A stretch of 22,967 nt of DNA from Thiodiazotropha sp040507245. GTDB taxonomy: Bacteria; Pseudomonadota; Gammaproteobacteria; Chromatiales; Chromatiaceae. This document shows, in pieces, positions 1-8,021 of this stretch (the first letter of the stretch is position 1; each line of letters starts with the position of its first letter). The position numbers were made by a program, and so were the translations under genes. The stretch lies in the NCBI GenBank assembly GCA_040507245.1, contig JBEVVH010000032.1, positions 1-22,967 on the forward strand, given 5' to 3'. The notes beneath the pieces are model-generated. The model was not told the origin of the DNA and made no database searches. It saw nothing but the letters and a program-made list of their open reading frames with translations.

Positions 1-65
1 AACTCCTGGACGGGTTCGCAAGTATTTTGAACACCAAAAGATTGCATACGCCGCATAGCGATCTC

Positions 66-104
66 TGTATTTAACGGCCGGGTTAATAACCCGACCTACG
101 AATT
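66..104. repeat. REP-like palindrome 1
   Basis: A near-perfect palindrome has arms CGGGTTA (79-85) and TAACCCG (87-93) around one central base. It is flanked by CGGC and GACCTACG. Read on the minus strand it begins GTAGGTCGGGTTA, which resembles a short interspersed hairpin family common in gammaproteobacterial intergenic regions. It lies downstream of the minus-strand RND gene ending at 205, so it could also stabilise or end that transcript. The family assignment is from memory of the motif. Confidence 0.5.
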
Positions 105-125
105 GGATTGTTGCATGATACAAAG

Positions 126-166
126 TCCGGTAACCCGGATTACGCTTCGCTTCATCCGGGCTCCCG
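126..166. repeat. REP-like hairpin repeat 2
   Basis: Arms CCCGGAT (134-140) and ATCCGGG (154-160) enclose the 13-base loop TACGCTTCGCTTC. On the minus strand this reads CCCGGATGAAGCGAAGCG followed by TAATCCGGG, which matches the widespread 'CCCGGATGAAGCG...ATCCGGG' interspersed repeat of many Gammaproteobacteria. It sits 40 bases from palindrome 1, so 66-166 is a two-hairpin cluster at the 3' side of the RND gene. Confidence 0.65.
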
Positions 167-204
167 GTGGGTATCGGTTGTTGGGGGGGTAGGTGAACAG
201 CGAC

Positions 205-3200
205 TCAGCTGGTGGCCGTTTCCAGGGCTTCAAACTCCTCTTCCCGCACCTTGTCGGCATTGTGATCCTTGGCCAGCAGCACATAGATCGACGGCAGCAC
301 GAACAGAGTGAACAGGGTGCCGATGGCCATGCCGCCCACCAGTACCAGACCTATGGAATTACGCGCGGCGGCGCCGGCGCCGGTCACCAGGGTCAGGGCC
401 AGATGGCCCGCCACGGTGGCGAAGGTGGTCATCAGTACCGGACGCAAGCGGGTCATCGCGGCTTCCCTGACCGCATCCATCTTCGACAGGCCCTGCTCTT
501 GGAGCTTGTTGGCGAACTCCACGATGAGTATCCCGTTCTTCGAGATCAGGCCCACCAGGGTCACCAGGCCAACCTGGGCGTAGATGTTCAGGGTGGTGGT
601 CCAGCCGTTGGTCCAGAACGGCATATTGGGGTTGGGCATCTTCAGGAAGGTGAACAGCAGCGCGCCGAACATCGCCAGGGGCACCGAGCCGAAGAGGATG
701 ATGCCGGGATCCCGGAACGAGTTGAACTGCACCGCGAGGGCGAGAAAGATCATCACGATGGCCAGGGCGAAGGCGGGCAGGAACTTGTTGCCCTCCTGGC
801 GCAGTTGGCGCGATTCGCCGGTGTAATCCACCGAGTAGCCCGGGGGCAGAACCTCCTGGGCCGCCTCTTCCAGGACGTTCAATGCCTGGTCCAGGGTGCG
901 GTTGGTCATCCCCGAGAGCTTCACCGAGTTGAGCTGCTGGAAGCGGTTGAGGGAACGGGGCACGGTCTTGTTCTCGATATGCGCCACGGAACTCAGGGGA
1001 ATCAGTTGACCCTGGGGTCCGCTGACATTGATCTCGGTCAACTGCTCTGGGTTGAGACGTTGGGAACGCTCGATCTGCGGGATTACCTTGTAACTGCGAC
1101 CGGAAATATTGAAGCGGTTGACGAAATCCCCGCCCAGGGCCGCGGCCATGTCACGTCCGACCTGGTTCAGGTCCAGACCGAGGGCGCCGATCTTGTCCCG
1201 GTCCAGCACCACCCGGGCTTCCGGCTGGTCATACTTCAGATCGATCTGGGGCGGGAACAGGAACATCCCGCTGGCAGCCGCCTTGCCCTGCAGTTGTTCG
1301 GCGAAATCCAATAGCTGCTTGGCGTCCGCGGTGGAGGTGATGAGGAATTCGATCGGGAAGTTGCTGCCGCCGGGCAGTGCCGGAGGGGTGGTGGCGAAGA
1401 TCTGGAAACCGGGAATCGTCGAGAGCTTGCCCTGCAACTCCTGCTGGATCTCGAACACGGTGCGCTCTCGGGGATTGTGCCAGGGTTTGACCACCACGCC
1501 GGAGAATCCGTCCACGTCGAAGCGGGCGCCGACCGAGGGGGCGAACAGGATCTGGAAGGTGAGATCCGCTTCCGGAATGCTCAGGAAGGTCTGTTCCACC
1601 GCTTTGCCGAAAAAGCGTTTCTGATCCGCAGTGGCGTTGGCCGAGGCGTTGATGATGCCGAACACCACGCTTTGATCCTCGCTCGGGGCCAGCTCCTTGG
1701 GCGACATGGTGTACATCGGTACCGCGGCCACCGCGACCGCCAGCCAGATGGCGTAGACGAAGGGACGGGCCTGCAGGGTCCTGCCGATGAGTCGGCCGTA
1801 ACCCTGACGCATGCGGTCGAAATGGTGATTGATCCAGCCGGTGAACCCCTTCTCCTCGTCGGCGGCGTCATGCAGCATGTGAGAGGACATCATTGGTGAC
1901 AGGGTCACTGCGACGATGCCCGAGATGGTCACGGTACCCGCCAGGGTCAGGGCGAACTCGCGGAACAGGGCGCCGGTCAGTCCCCCCTGCAGGGCGATGG
2001 GCATGTACACCGCCGCCAGGGTGACGGTCATGGCGATCACCGGGCCGAGCAGTTCCCGGGCGCCGAGCAGGGCCGCCTCGCGCTTGCTGCGTCCTTCGCG
2101 CAGATGCCGTTCGATGTTCTCCACCACCACGATGGCGTCGTCCACCACCAGTCCTACCGAGAGTACGATGGCCAGCAGGGTGAGCAGGTTGAGGGTGAAG
2201 CCGAAGGCCTGCATAAGGAAGATGCTGCCGATCAGGGAGACCGGGATGGCGATGGTCGGCACCAGGGCGGAGCGCAGTGAACCGAGAAACAGGTAGATCA
2301 CCAGGATCACGATCAACAGGGTGTCGCCGAGGGTCTTGGTGACCTCGGTGATGGCGCTGGAGATGTACTCCGAGGCGTCGTAGCCGATGTCCACTTCAAG
2401 TCCGCTGGGCAGGTCCCGTTCGATCGAGCCGATCTCCTCGCGCACCAGTTTGACCACGTCGATGGTGTTCGCGTTGGGCAGCGGAAAGATACCCATGAAC
2501 ACCGCGGTCTTGCCGGAAAAACTCACCGATGTGTCATAGTCTTCGGCGCCCAGGGTCACATCGGCCACGTCCCGCAGCCGCACGATGCTGTCATCCTGCT
2601 GGAGAATCACCAGCTGTTCGAACTCCTCCACGCTATGCAGGTCGGTGTTGGCGGTCATGTTGACCTGCACCAGATTGCCCTTGGTGGCGCCGATGGCGGC
2701 AAGGAAATTGTTCGACGCCAGGGCCTGGCGCACCTGGGCGGGACTGATATGCAGCGCAGCCATCTTGTCCGGCTGCAGCCAGATGCGCATGGCGAAGATG
2801 CGCGCGCCGAGCACATCGGCGCGCTGCACCCCGGCCACCGCCGCGAGGCGCGGCTGCACCACCCGGATCAGGTAGTCGGTGATCTCCGCCTGGGAGAGAA
2901 TCTCGGAGGAGAAACTGATATACGCCGAAGCGAACTAGGAGTCCGCCGACTGGATCGAGATGGCCGGAACCTGAGCCTCAACCGGCAGGTCGTTGCGCAC
3001 CTGGTTGACCTTGGCGGTGATCTCCGCGAGGGCCTTGGTGGGGGAGTAGTTGAGCTTCAGTCGGGCATTGATCATGGAGAAGCCCTGCAGACTCTTCGAC
3101 TCGATGTAGTCGATGCCGTCCGCCGAGGCGATGGCCTGTTCCAGGGGGGTGGTGATGAAACCCCGCACCAGCTCCGCGTTGGCTCCCACGTAGACGGTGG

Positions 3201-3354
3201 AGATGTTCACCGTGGCGTTCTCACTGCGCGGGTACTGGCGGATGTTGAGGGTGTTCCAGGCGGCGATGCCGGCAATCACGATCAACAGGTTGATCACGAT
3301 CGCGAGCACGGGGCGCTGGATGAAAATGTCGGTGAAGGCTTTCATGCTGGCCAT
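205..3354 (-). pseudogene. RND efflux permease (HAE1/AcrB-MexF type) interrupted by an in-frame amber codon
   Basis: This encodes an inner-membrane proton-driven efflux pump subunit of the resistance-nodulation-division family. The start is ATG at 3354 (MASMKAFTDIFIQRPVL). The TM4 proton-relay motif is intact (GLVVDDAIVVVENIERH), as are the TM clusters and the C-terminal region (GLVTLVGLISKNGILIVEFA). The full frame spans 1049 codons plus TGA, the normal length for the family. Codon 140 is TAG (minus strand, plus positions 2935-2937), between IQSADS and FASAYISFSSEIL, a conserved stretch of the first periplasmic porter loop. The same frame continues without another stop to 205, so only this codon breaks the gene. 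Without readthrough the product is a useless 139-aa fragment. A restart at an internal ATG (2862) would lack TM1 and much of the porter domain. It pairs with the adaptor gene upstream at 3410-4535. No TolC-type partner is present. The substrate is unknown. Confidence 0.88.
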
Positions 3355-3409
3355 GTCGGTAGCATCCGTGTAATGGGGTTATCCGGCTGAATGGATTTCC
3401 GGGCGTCGT

Positions 3410-4535
3410 TTATTCGTTGGCGGGAGCGGGATCGAGTTTCGCATCCAGAGCCAGGCTGTTGTCGATGACCACGGCAGATTTCGGGCGCAGTTTGAACACC
3501 CCGCTGGTCACCACCATCTCACCGGCTTTCAGGCCTTCGCTGACGGCGACGAAGTCGCCTTTGGTGCGGCCCAGGCGAACGATCTGCTGACGCAGGATTT
3601 GCTGCTCCTCGCCGGTGGTCTCGTCCTTCTGGGTGTCGATGACGAAGACCGTGTCGCCGTAGGGGGCATAGAGCACTGCGGTGGCGGGAATGATCAGGTA
3701 GTCCTCTTCCTTGGGCAGCACCACTTCCACGTTGGCAAACATGCCGGCGCGCAGGTGTTCGCCCCGGTTGGCCATCACCGCGCGAATCCGCACGCTGCGG
3801 GTCAGGGTGTCGATCTCCGGGTTCACCGCGAGGATCCGCCCCTCGAACACCTCCTCGGGCGCGGCATCGGTGGTGATCTGTACCGTGCTTCCCACGCTCA
3901 GGCTGGCGTAACGCTGCTGGGGCAGGGAAAAGTCCACATAGATCGGGTCAAGGGTCTGCAGGGTCACCACCGGGGTCCCCTGTTCGACGATCTGTCCGAG
4001 GTTGACCTGGCGTAATCCCAGCAGTCCCGCGAACGGGGCTGTGATGGTCTTTTTTCTCGATCGTGGCGCGTACATTGTCCACCTGGGCGGTGGCTTGTTT
4101 GAAGTTGGCCTCGGCGGTATCCAGGTCAGCCTGGGAGATGGTGCGGTTCTTGCGCAGATCCTGGTTGCGGTCGAGGTTGATCCGCGCCAGCTTGGCCGCC
4201 GCTTCGGCAGAGCGCAACTGCGCCTCCTCGGCGGTGGTGTCGAGACGCACCAGCAGGTCCCCTGCCTTGACCCGGTCACCGGATTCGAAGGCGATCTTGG
4301 TGATCTTGCCGCCGAGTTCTGCGCTGACGGTCACGCCCTGAACCGCCACCAGGGTTCCCGTGGCGGTGACGGTGTCGGCCCAGCGCTCGCTGCGCACCTG
4401 GGTGGCGGTGACCGTTTCGGGGGGCATCTGCATCTGCATCTGAGCCATGGCCTGGAATTGCTGCATCTTGATCAGCGCAGGCAATCCGATCAGCACGGCG
4501 AGGCCGAGAAGGGTGAGGAACAGTCGTTTCAGCAT
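3410..4535 (-). pseudogene. RND periplasmic adaptor (membrane fusion protein), frameshifted in an A6 run
   Basis: This is the membrane-fusion protein that would link the RND permease to an outer-membrane channel. The N-terminus has one hydrophobic anchor or signal (MLKRLFLTLLGLAVLIGLPALI). It is followed by a lipoyl-like half-motif (GGKITKIAFESGDRVKAGDLL), a coiled-coil hairpin rich in Ala, Glu and Arg, then the second lipoyl half and beta-barrel (TITAPFAGLLGLRQVNLGQI, GTPVVTLQTLDPIYVDFSLP). The first ~162 codons run from 4535 in one frame and the rest in another. The switch is at six A residues (T run at plus 4050-4055). With five A residues the junction would read IEKK-TITAPF, as expected for the family, so one extra A is the simplest lesion. 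Complete length would be ~374 aa. The stop is TAA at 3410. It is 55 bases upstream of the permease and probably in the same operon. Confidence 0.87.
4425..4442. repeat. Short tandem repeat (CATCTG)x3
   Basis: Three perfect copies of a hexamer lie inside the adaptor gene and encode the Met-Gln repeat in the region just after the N-terminal hydrophobic segment. The repeat is in frame, so length changes would not shift the frame. Confidence 0.6.
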
Positions 4536-4851
4536 GATGGTCTCCGTCCCGGCGCAATTTGAAAGACTCTGGACGATTGCGGGTTGTTGTTTTAAATGAA
4601 ACTAGCGAGGAGCATTGGTTTTTGCCTATCACAGTGGAATTTTTGACCTGCGTCAAGACTGTTTTCCCCGACAACCCGGTGGCAGTCCCTCGGTGGAATT
4701 GCGCCGAATACTCAACACGCGGGCTAGCGCATTGTTTTTTAGAGATAAATGAATTTGACCGCAGGCCATGCCGGGGTGTCTGAGTGGCTGCTTGAATACA
4801 GACTGTTACAAACCGCAATCGTCAAGTGCCGTTTTGGCGGTTACGATTCAG
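4536..4851. other. Intergenic region between the efflux operon and the RlmK operon
   Basis: This is a gap of 316 bases. It holds the upstream region of the minus-strand efflux operon, including the FNR-like box at 4643-4656, and the 3' region of the minus-strand RlmK-like gene ending at 4852. No convincing coding sequence or RNA gene was found. Confidence 0.6.
4643..4656 (-). promoter_or_regulatory. FNR/DNR-like operator upstream of the efflux operon
   Basis: TTGAC-CTGC-GTCAA is a perfect 5-4-5 inverted repeat that matches the general CRP/FNR-family pattern (TTGAY-N4-RTCAA). On the minus strand it also supplies a TTGACG -35-like hexamer, followed after 17 bases by TGTGAT, a 4/6 match to a -10 element. 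It lies 108-121 bases upstream of the adaptor ATG at 4535. This suggests control of the pump by oxygen or nitric oxide, which is an inference from the motif only. Confidence 0.5.
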
Positions 4852-5787
4852 CTACCCGGCCTGAAAGATCCAGCAACGATGCGCCGGGTGGCGCTTGAAG
4901 TCCTCCGGCAGGGTGATCCGGGTGATCTCCTCGGTGCCGGGCAAGGCTTCGAGGTCCGTATCGAGTTTGAATCGGCGACGGTTGGTGGAGAACACCAGCA
5001 GCCCGGTCGGGGTGAGCAGTTTCCGGCAGGCCTCGATCAGGCGGGGGTGATCACGCTGCACATCGAGGATCTCCAGCATCTTCTTGGAGTTGGAGAAGCT
5101 GGGCGGGTCCAGCACGATCAGCCCGAACAGGCGTCGTTCACGCACCGCCCGGTCCAGGTACTCGAACACGTCCGCACGCACCCGTTCATGATCATCCCCG
5201 TCGAAGCCGTTCAACGCCAGGTTGCGGCGGGTCCAGTCCTGATAGGTGTTCGACAGGTCGACATTGGTGGTCGAGAGGGCGCCTCCGGCTGCCGCGTAGA
5301 CCGAGAAACTGCCGGTATAGGCGAACAGGTTGAGCATTCGCCGTCCACAGGCCCGCTCGCGGACCCACTGGCGGGTCTCCCGGTGATCCAGGAACAGGCC
5401 GGTGTCGAGATAGCTGTGCAGGTCCACTTCGAACTGCAGCCCTCCCTCGTGGACAATCCGCGGACGCCCGTGCGCTCCGGTCTTTTCATACTGCGCCAGG
5501 CCGCGCTGGCGTTGCCGGGTCTTGAATGCGAGTGCCGATTCCGGGATTTCGAGCACCCGGGCGATCGCCTCGCCCAGGGCCGATTCGGTGGCTTCGTCGA
5601 GGGGTTCCTGTCCCTTGCGGGCGTAGACCTGGGCATGCACCTCGGATTCGTACCAATCGATGGCCAGGGGAAACTCGGGGATATCCCGGTCATAACAGCG
5701 GTAGCAGCCGATGCCCCGCCGACGGGCCCATTTGCTCCAGTGACGCTGGTTTTTGCGCAGCCGGTTTTCAAACGCGCTGAGGTCCAC
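4852..5787 (-). CDS. RlmK-like class I SAM-dependent rRNA methyltransferase
   Basis: This 311-aa protein resembles the C-terminal RlmK half of the E. coli RlmL/RlmK fusion, which makes 23S rRNA m7G2069. Shared landmarks are FENRLRKNQRHWSKWARRRGI near the N-terminus, YLDTGLFLDHR (127-137), the SAM motif I LNLFAYTGS (152-160) followed by the acidic D in TTNVDLS, and motif IV LDPPSF (226-231). The GTG at 5787 is chosen as start. In-frame sequence further upstream only re-reads the DUF423 gene in another frame, and AGGA lies 11 bases ahead of the GTG. The stop is TAG. The GTG is 14 bases after the DUF423 stop, so this is the last gene of a four-gene operon. It has no THUMP or RlmL half, so it would act as a stand-alone RlmK. 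The exact target base is inferred from homology. Confidence 0.85.
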   Translation of the reverse strand: MDLSAFENRLRKNQRHWSKWARRRGIGCYRCYDRDIPEFPLAIDWYESEVHAQVYARKGQEPLDEATESALGEAIARVLEIPESALAFKTRQRQRGLAQYEKTGAHGRPRIVHEGGLQFEVDLHSYLDTGLFLDHRETRQWVRERACGRRMLNLFAYTGSFSVYAAAGGALSTTNVDLSNTYQDWTRRNLALNGFDGDDHERVRADVFEYLDRAVRERRLFGLIVLDPPSFSNSKKMLEILDVQRDHPRLIEACRKLLTPTGLLVFSTNRRRFKLDTDLEALPGTEEITRITLPEDFKRHPAHRCWIFQAG

Positions 5788-5801
5788 GTTCTCGTCTATC
5801 C

Positions 5802-6176
5802 TCAGCGGGGCAGGCGCCAGGCCGAAACCAGCAGGGCAAGCCACCCTGCGATGAAGGCGAGTCCGCCCAGGGGAGTGATCATGCCCAGGCTGCGCAGCCC
5901 GGTCAGGGCCATGACATAAAGGCTGCCGGAAAACAGGAGGATTCCGGCCAGGAAAAGCCCCCCGGCCATGTGCAGGGCGCGGCTGGAATGTTGCAGCGCC
6001 AGCAGCCCGGTGCCGAACAGCGCCAGGGTATGCAGACCCTGGTAGTGAACCGCCTTCTGCCACCACACCAGGTGGTCGGCCGGCAGTCGCGGTTCCAGGG
6101 CGTGGGCGCCAAAGGCGCCGAGGATGACCAGCAGCATGCCGCTCAAGGCGGCCAGAATGAGCCAGGAGCGAGCCAT
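5802..6176 (-). CDS. DUF423 (YgdD-type) small membrane protein
   Basis: This 124-aa protein has four predicted membrane helices and the DUF423 hallmark near the N-terminus: an 'LGAFGAHAL' segment after the first helix and a 'WWQKAVHYQGLHTLALF' segment before the second. The C-terminal helices contain LFSGSLYVMALTG and LGMITPLGGLAFIAGW, also typical of the family. Function is unknown. ATG at 6176 is chosen because it overlaps the upstream stop by one base (TGATG), implying translational coupling. Longer in-frame sequence upstream lies inside the preceding gene and is not protein-like. Confidence 0.88.
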   Translation of the reverse strand: MARSWLILAALSGMLLVILGAFGAHALEPRLPADHLVWWQKAVHYQGLHTLALFGTGLLALQHSSRALHMAGGLFLAGILLFSGSLYVMALTGLRSLGMITPLGGLAFIAGWLALLVSAWRLPR

Positions 6177-6739
6177 CAGGATTCGCTCCCGTCGAGGCGC
6201 GCCAGTTCCTCGAGGATGCCCATCACCATGGCCTCGGATTTGCCACCCAGGCGTTTGCACAACACTTCAGGGTTGCGTTCACCATTGATCAGGGGACGGA
6301 TCACCGAGGCCAGTTGACCCATCGGGCCGCCCACTCGGCTCATCTGTTCGGCCATCTGGGCGATCAATTGCAGCGCCTGGGGATGTCCCTGGCCCGCGGC
6401 ATGGATCATCGAGGCCAGTCCGGGCGCCGCCAGGGCCGGATCGGGTCGGGCGTTGGGATCCGGCAGGGTGGCCGGGTCCCGCAGGCCGCTGAGTACCGCC
6501 TCCGCGATCACCCGGTCTTCCTCATCGAGAGGATTGAGAATCTCCAGATCGCGTCGACCCTGCTGGAAGATGCTCCGCAGACACTGGACCAGAGCGTCCC
6601 ACCCCTGGCTTTCGGCCATCTTAAGGAGTGCCTGGAACTCCTGTTGGCGCTCCGGGTTGGCGCCGGTCATGACCGCCTGGTTGATGAACTGGGCGTGTAC
6701 CGCCAGGATCTGATCCTTTTTATTCATGTCGGACTGCAT
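6176..6739 (-). CDS. Conserved-looking hypothetical protein, ~187 aa
   Basis: I do not recognise this family. The protein is soluble, helix-rich and without cysteine clusters apart from two isolated Cys residues. It contains the segments LVQCLRSIFQQGRRD, EEDRVIAEAVLSGLRDP and a Met/Gln-rich helix (LIAQMAEQMSRVGGP). It has no signal peptide or membrane segment. ATG at 6739 overlaps the upstream TGA by one base, the same TGATG arrangement as at the next junction. ATG at 6727 (MNKKDQI) is an alternative start. Its place between a thioredoxin-HEAT protein and DUF423, with both junctions overlapping, indicates obligate co-expression. Confidence 0.75.
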   Translation of the reverse strand: MQSDMNKKDQILAVHAQFINQAVMTGANPERQQEFQALLKMAESQGWDALVQCLRSIFQQGRRDLEILNPLDEEDRVIAEAVLSGLRDPATLPDPNARPDPALAAPGLASMIHAAGQGHPQALQLIAQMAEQMSRVGGPMGQLASVIRPLINGERNPEVLCKRLGGKSEAMVMGILEELARLDGSES

Positions 6740-7410
6740 CAATGTGGCGTGGCTGCCGGGTCGATTTGTTCAAGGGATTCCTCTGCGATCTCTCGTACGT
6801 CGGGATGGTCGTCATCGAGCAGCGCGGTGAGGCAGGCACGGGCTTCCCCGGCGCGGGTAAGTCCCAGGTAGTGTGCCGCGTCGGCGCGGATATTCGCCTT
6901 GGGATGGGCGCACAGCCGGATCAGGTCCGGCAACAGGCGCTGCAGGCGGGTATCCGCTTCGAAATGTTCCATCACCACGCCAACACCGATGCGCGCCGCC
7001 ATCGGGGTATCGTCGGATGTCATCAGGTTTATCAACGCGGTCAGATCATCTGGTTCCTGTTCCAGCCAGGCAAACACCTTGTCCGGTTTCTGGTCCTGCA
7101 GGCAGGTACTGAAATACTCGTCAATTCCGGTGTGCCGGGTCGCGTGCTCGGTCCAGTTCGCCACCTCTGCGGGGGTCAGGCTGCCTTCCAGTTCGAAGGG
7201 ACCGATCCGGGTCCAGGGAACACTGCGGGTGCCCACGGCCTGTGCGGCTTCCGGATGGATGGCAATGTTGATTGTCTCGAGCCGGCCGATACGGCCCTGC
7301 TTGAGCATCTGGTTGAGAGACTCCAGGACCGCCGGACAGTGGGCACAACCGGTGGCCAGCAGGAACAGGGCGTCAGGAATCGTGTCGCTGTCATTCAGGG
7401 TGTTGTTCAT
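6739..7410 (-). CDS. Thioredoxin-fold protein fused to HEAT repeats
   Basis: This 223-aa protein has an N-terminal thioredoxin-like domain (about 12-90) with a redox CAHC motif at 22-25 and a probable cis-proline loop (SVPW). The rest (about 110-223) is alpha-helical, with HEAT-like repeats such as PDLIRLCAHPKANIRADAAHYLG and ACLTALLDDDHPDVREIAEE. No signal peptide is seen, so it is probably cytoplasmic. The combination suggests a thiol-disulfide or sensing activity tethered to a protein-binding scaffold. The substrate is unknown. It is the first gene of the minus-strand operon and its stop overlaps the next start. No strong ribosome site precedes ATG 7410. Confidence 0.8.
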   Translation of the reverse strand: MNNTLNDSDTIPDALFLLATGCAHCPAVLESLNQMLKQGRIGRLETINIAIHPEAAQAVGTRSVPWTRIGPFELEGSLTPAEVANWTEHATRHTGIDEYFSTCLQDQKPDKVFAWLEQEPDDLTALINLMTSDDTPMAARIGVGVVMEHFEADTRLQRLLPDLIRLCAHPKANIRADAAHYLGLTRAGEARACLTALLDDDHPDVREIAEESLEQIDPAATPH

Positions 7411-7480
7411 GGGGCGGAAATGCGCAGAACGGGTAGTCGATCGAGGACTAACTGTAACTGATGGCCGGTGCCATGTAACC

Positions 7481-7515
7481 CCGTAGGGTGCAGGTTTGCT
7501 CCGTCGCGCACCGGC
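7481..7515. repeat. Possible REP-like hairpin
   Basis: The motif CCGTAGGGTGC begins a short hairpin with arms GGTGC (7487-7491) and GCACC (7508-7512) and a 16-base loop. The leading CGTAGGGTGC resembles another interspersed gammaproteobacterial hairpin family. The arms are short, so the call is tentative. Confidence 0.3.
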
Positions 7516-7606
7516 AAATAGGGTGCGAAACCCGTCAAATAGGCGTAGGACGGCGCCGCTTCAATGATTTTTGTCGCCTCAGGCCTATCTCCCTTGGAAT
7601 AGCTCT

Positions 7607-7625
7607 AGAGGGATAGATTCCCTCT
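7607..7625. promoter_or_regulatory. Perfect 7-bp stem-loop upstream of aprB
   Basis: AGAGGGA (7607-7613) and TCCCTCT (7619-7625) pair around a 5-base loop TAGAT. No T-run follows on either strand, so it does not look like a terminator. It lies upstream of the probable promoter and may be a protein-binding palindrome. Confidence 0.35.
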
Positions 7626-7661
7626 GACGGGCTTGCTCCGAATAAAAACCCTTATAGTTTT

Positions 7662-7741
7662 GTTGATAATAAAGGTATCAATAACAATCGGTTATATTTT
7701 CAAGGAAAGGGATTCGTCGGTTGATAAACCTCAGTTGATAA
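7662..7741. promoter_or_regulatory. Cluster of GTTGATAA motifs upstream of aprBA
   Basis: Three direct copies of GTTGATAA lie at 7662-7669, 7720-7727 and 7734-7741. The first forms an inverted repeat with TATCAA (7676-7681). A second inverted repeat, ATAAC-AATCG-GTTAT, follows at 7681-7695. Such a group in an AT-rich island before a highly expressed operon is a good candidate for a regulator-binding region. The regulator is not known. Confidence 0.4.
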
Positions 7742-7752
7742 GCGTATTTTAT
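7721..7752 (+). promoter_or_regulatory. Candidate sigma-70 promoter for aprBA
   Basis: TTGATA (7721-7726) is a 5/6 match to the -35 element. After an 18-base spacer comes TATTTT (7745-7750), a 4/6 match to the -10 element. It would give a leader of about 265 bases before aprB. The -35 hexamer is itself one of the GTTGATAA repeats, so a bound regulator could compete with polymerase. Confidence 0.35.
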
Positions 7753-8021
7753 GTGCCCTCCCGAAAAAATTGTTTGGCTAAAGGGGGGGCGAGGCATTAA
7801 TGTCTGTCACCCCGAATCCGGGTAGTGCGTGTCCTGACCAGGAAGTGTCGAGGTCCGCGTCGGCAGGATTCGGGTGCGAATTATGGTTCCGGGCACCGAT
7901 GGCTACGGGCCAGGAAACAGTTCAAACGAATAACACCGGTCTGATCCCGGTTGTGCTTGAAAGCCGCGGCAGTCAAGCGGCGGCTGAATCACTGCAGTGA
8001 AACCCTTAGGAGAAAAACACC

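Larger units (their letters stand above)
7411..8021. other. Long upstream region of aprBA
   Basis: This stretch of 611 bases separates the minus-strand operon from aprB. The centre (about 7640-7760) is markedly AT-rich compared with its surroundings. It contains a weak REP-like hairpin, a perfect 7-bp stem-loop (7607-7625), a cluster of GTTGATAA motifs and a plausible promoter. The 66-codon frame at 7800-8000 shows no protein-like features. The segment from ~7760 to 8005 is probably the 5' leader of aprB. Confidence 0.65.

Noticed and set aside
193..1314. A long plus-strand open frame opposite the RND permease
   Set aside because: Its composition is low-complexity His/Gln/Gly/Arg, with no domains, and it is antisense to a recognisable permease.
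4766..4800. tRNA-Ser-like D-arm sequence (GGGGTGTCTGAGTGGCTG)
   Set aside because: No anticodon stem, T-arm or acceptor stem follows, so it is not a tRNA gene. It is probably chance similarity.
4768..5919. A 383-codon plus-strand frame opposite the RlmK-like gene
   Set aside because: It is antisense to a clear methyltransferase and has no protein-like features.
5788..6066. N-terminal extension of the RlmK-like frame
   Set aside because: The extra 93 codons re-read the DUF423 gene in another frame and are Arg/Pro/Ala-rich. GTG 5787 is the sensible start.
7800..8000. A 66-codon frame upstream of aprB
   Set aside because: It has no ribosome site, no recognisable protein features, and lies in the probable apr leader.
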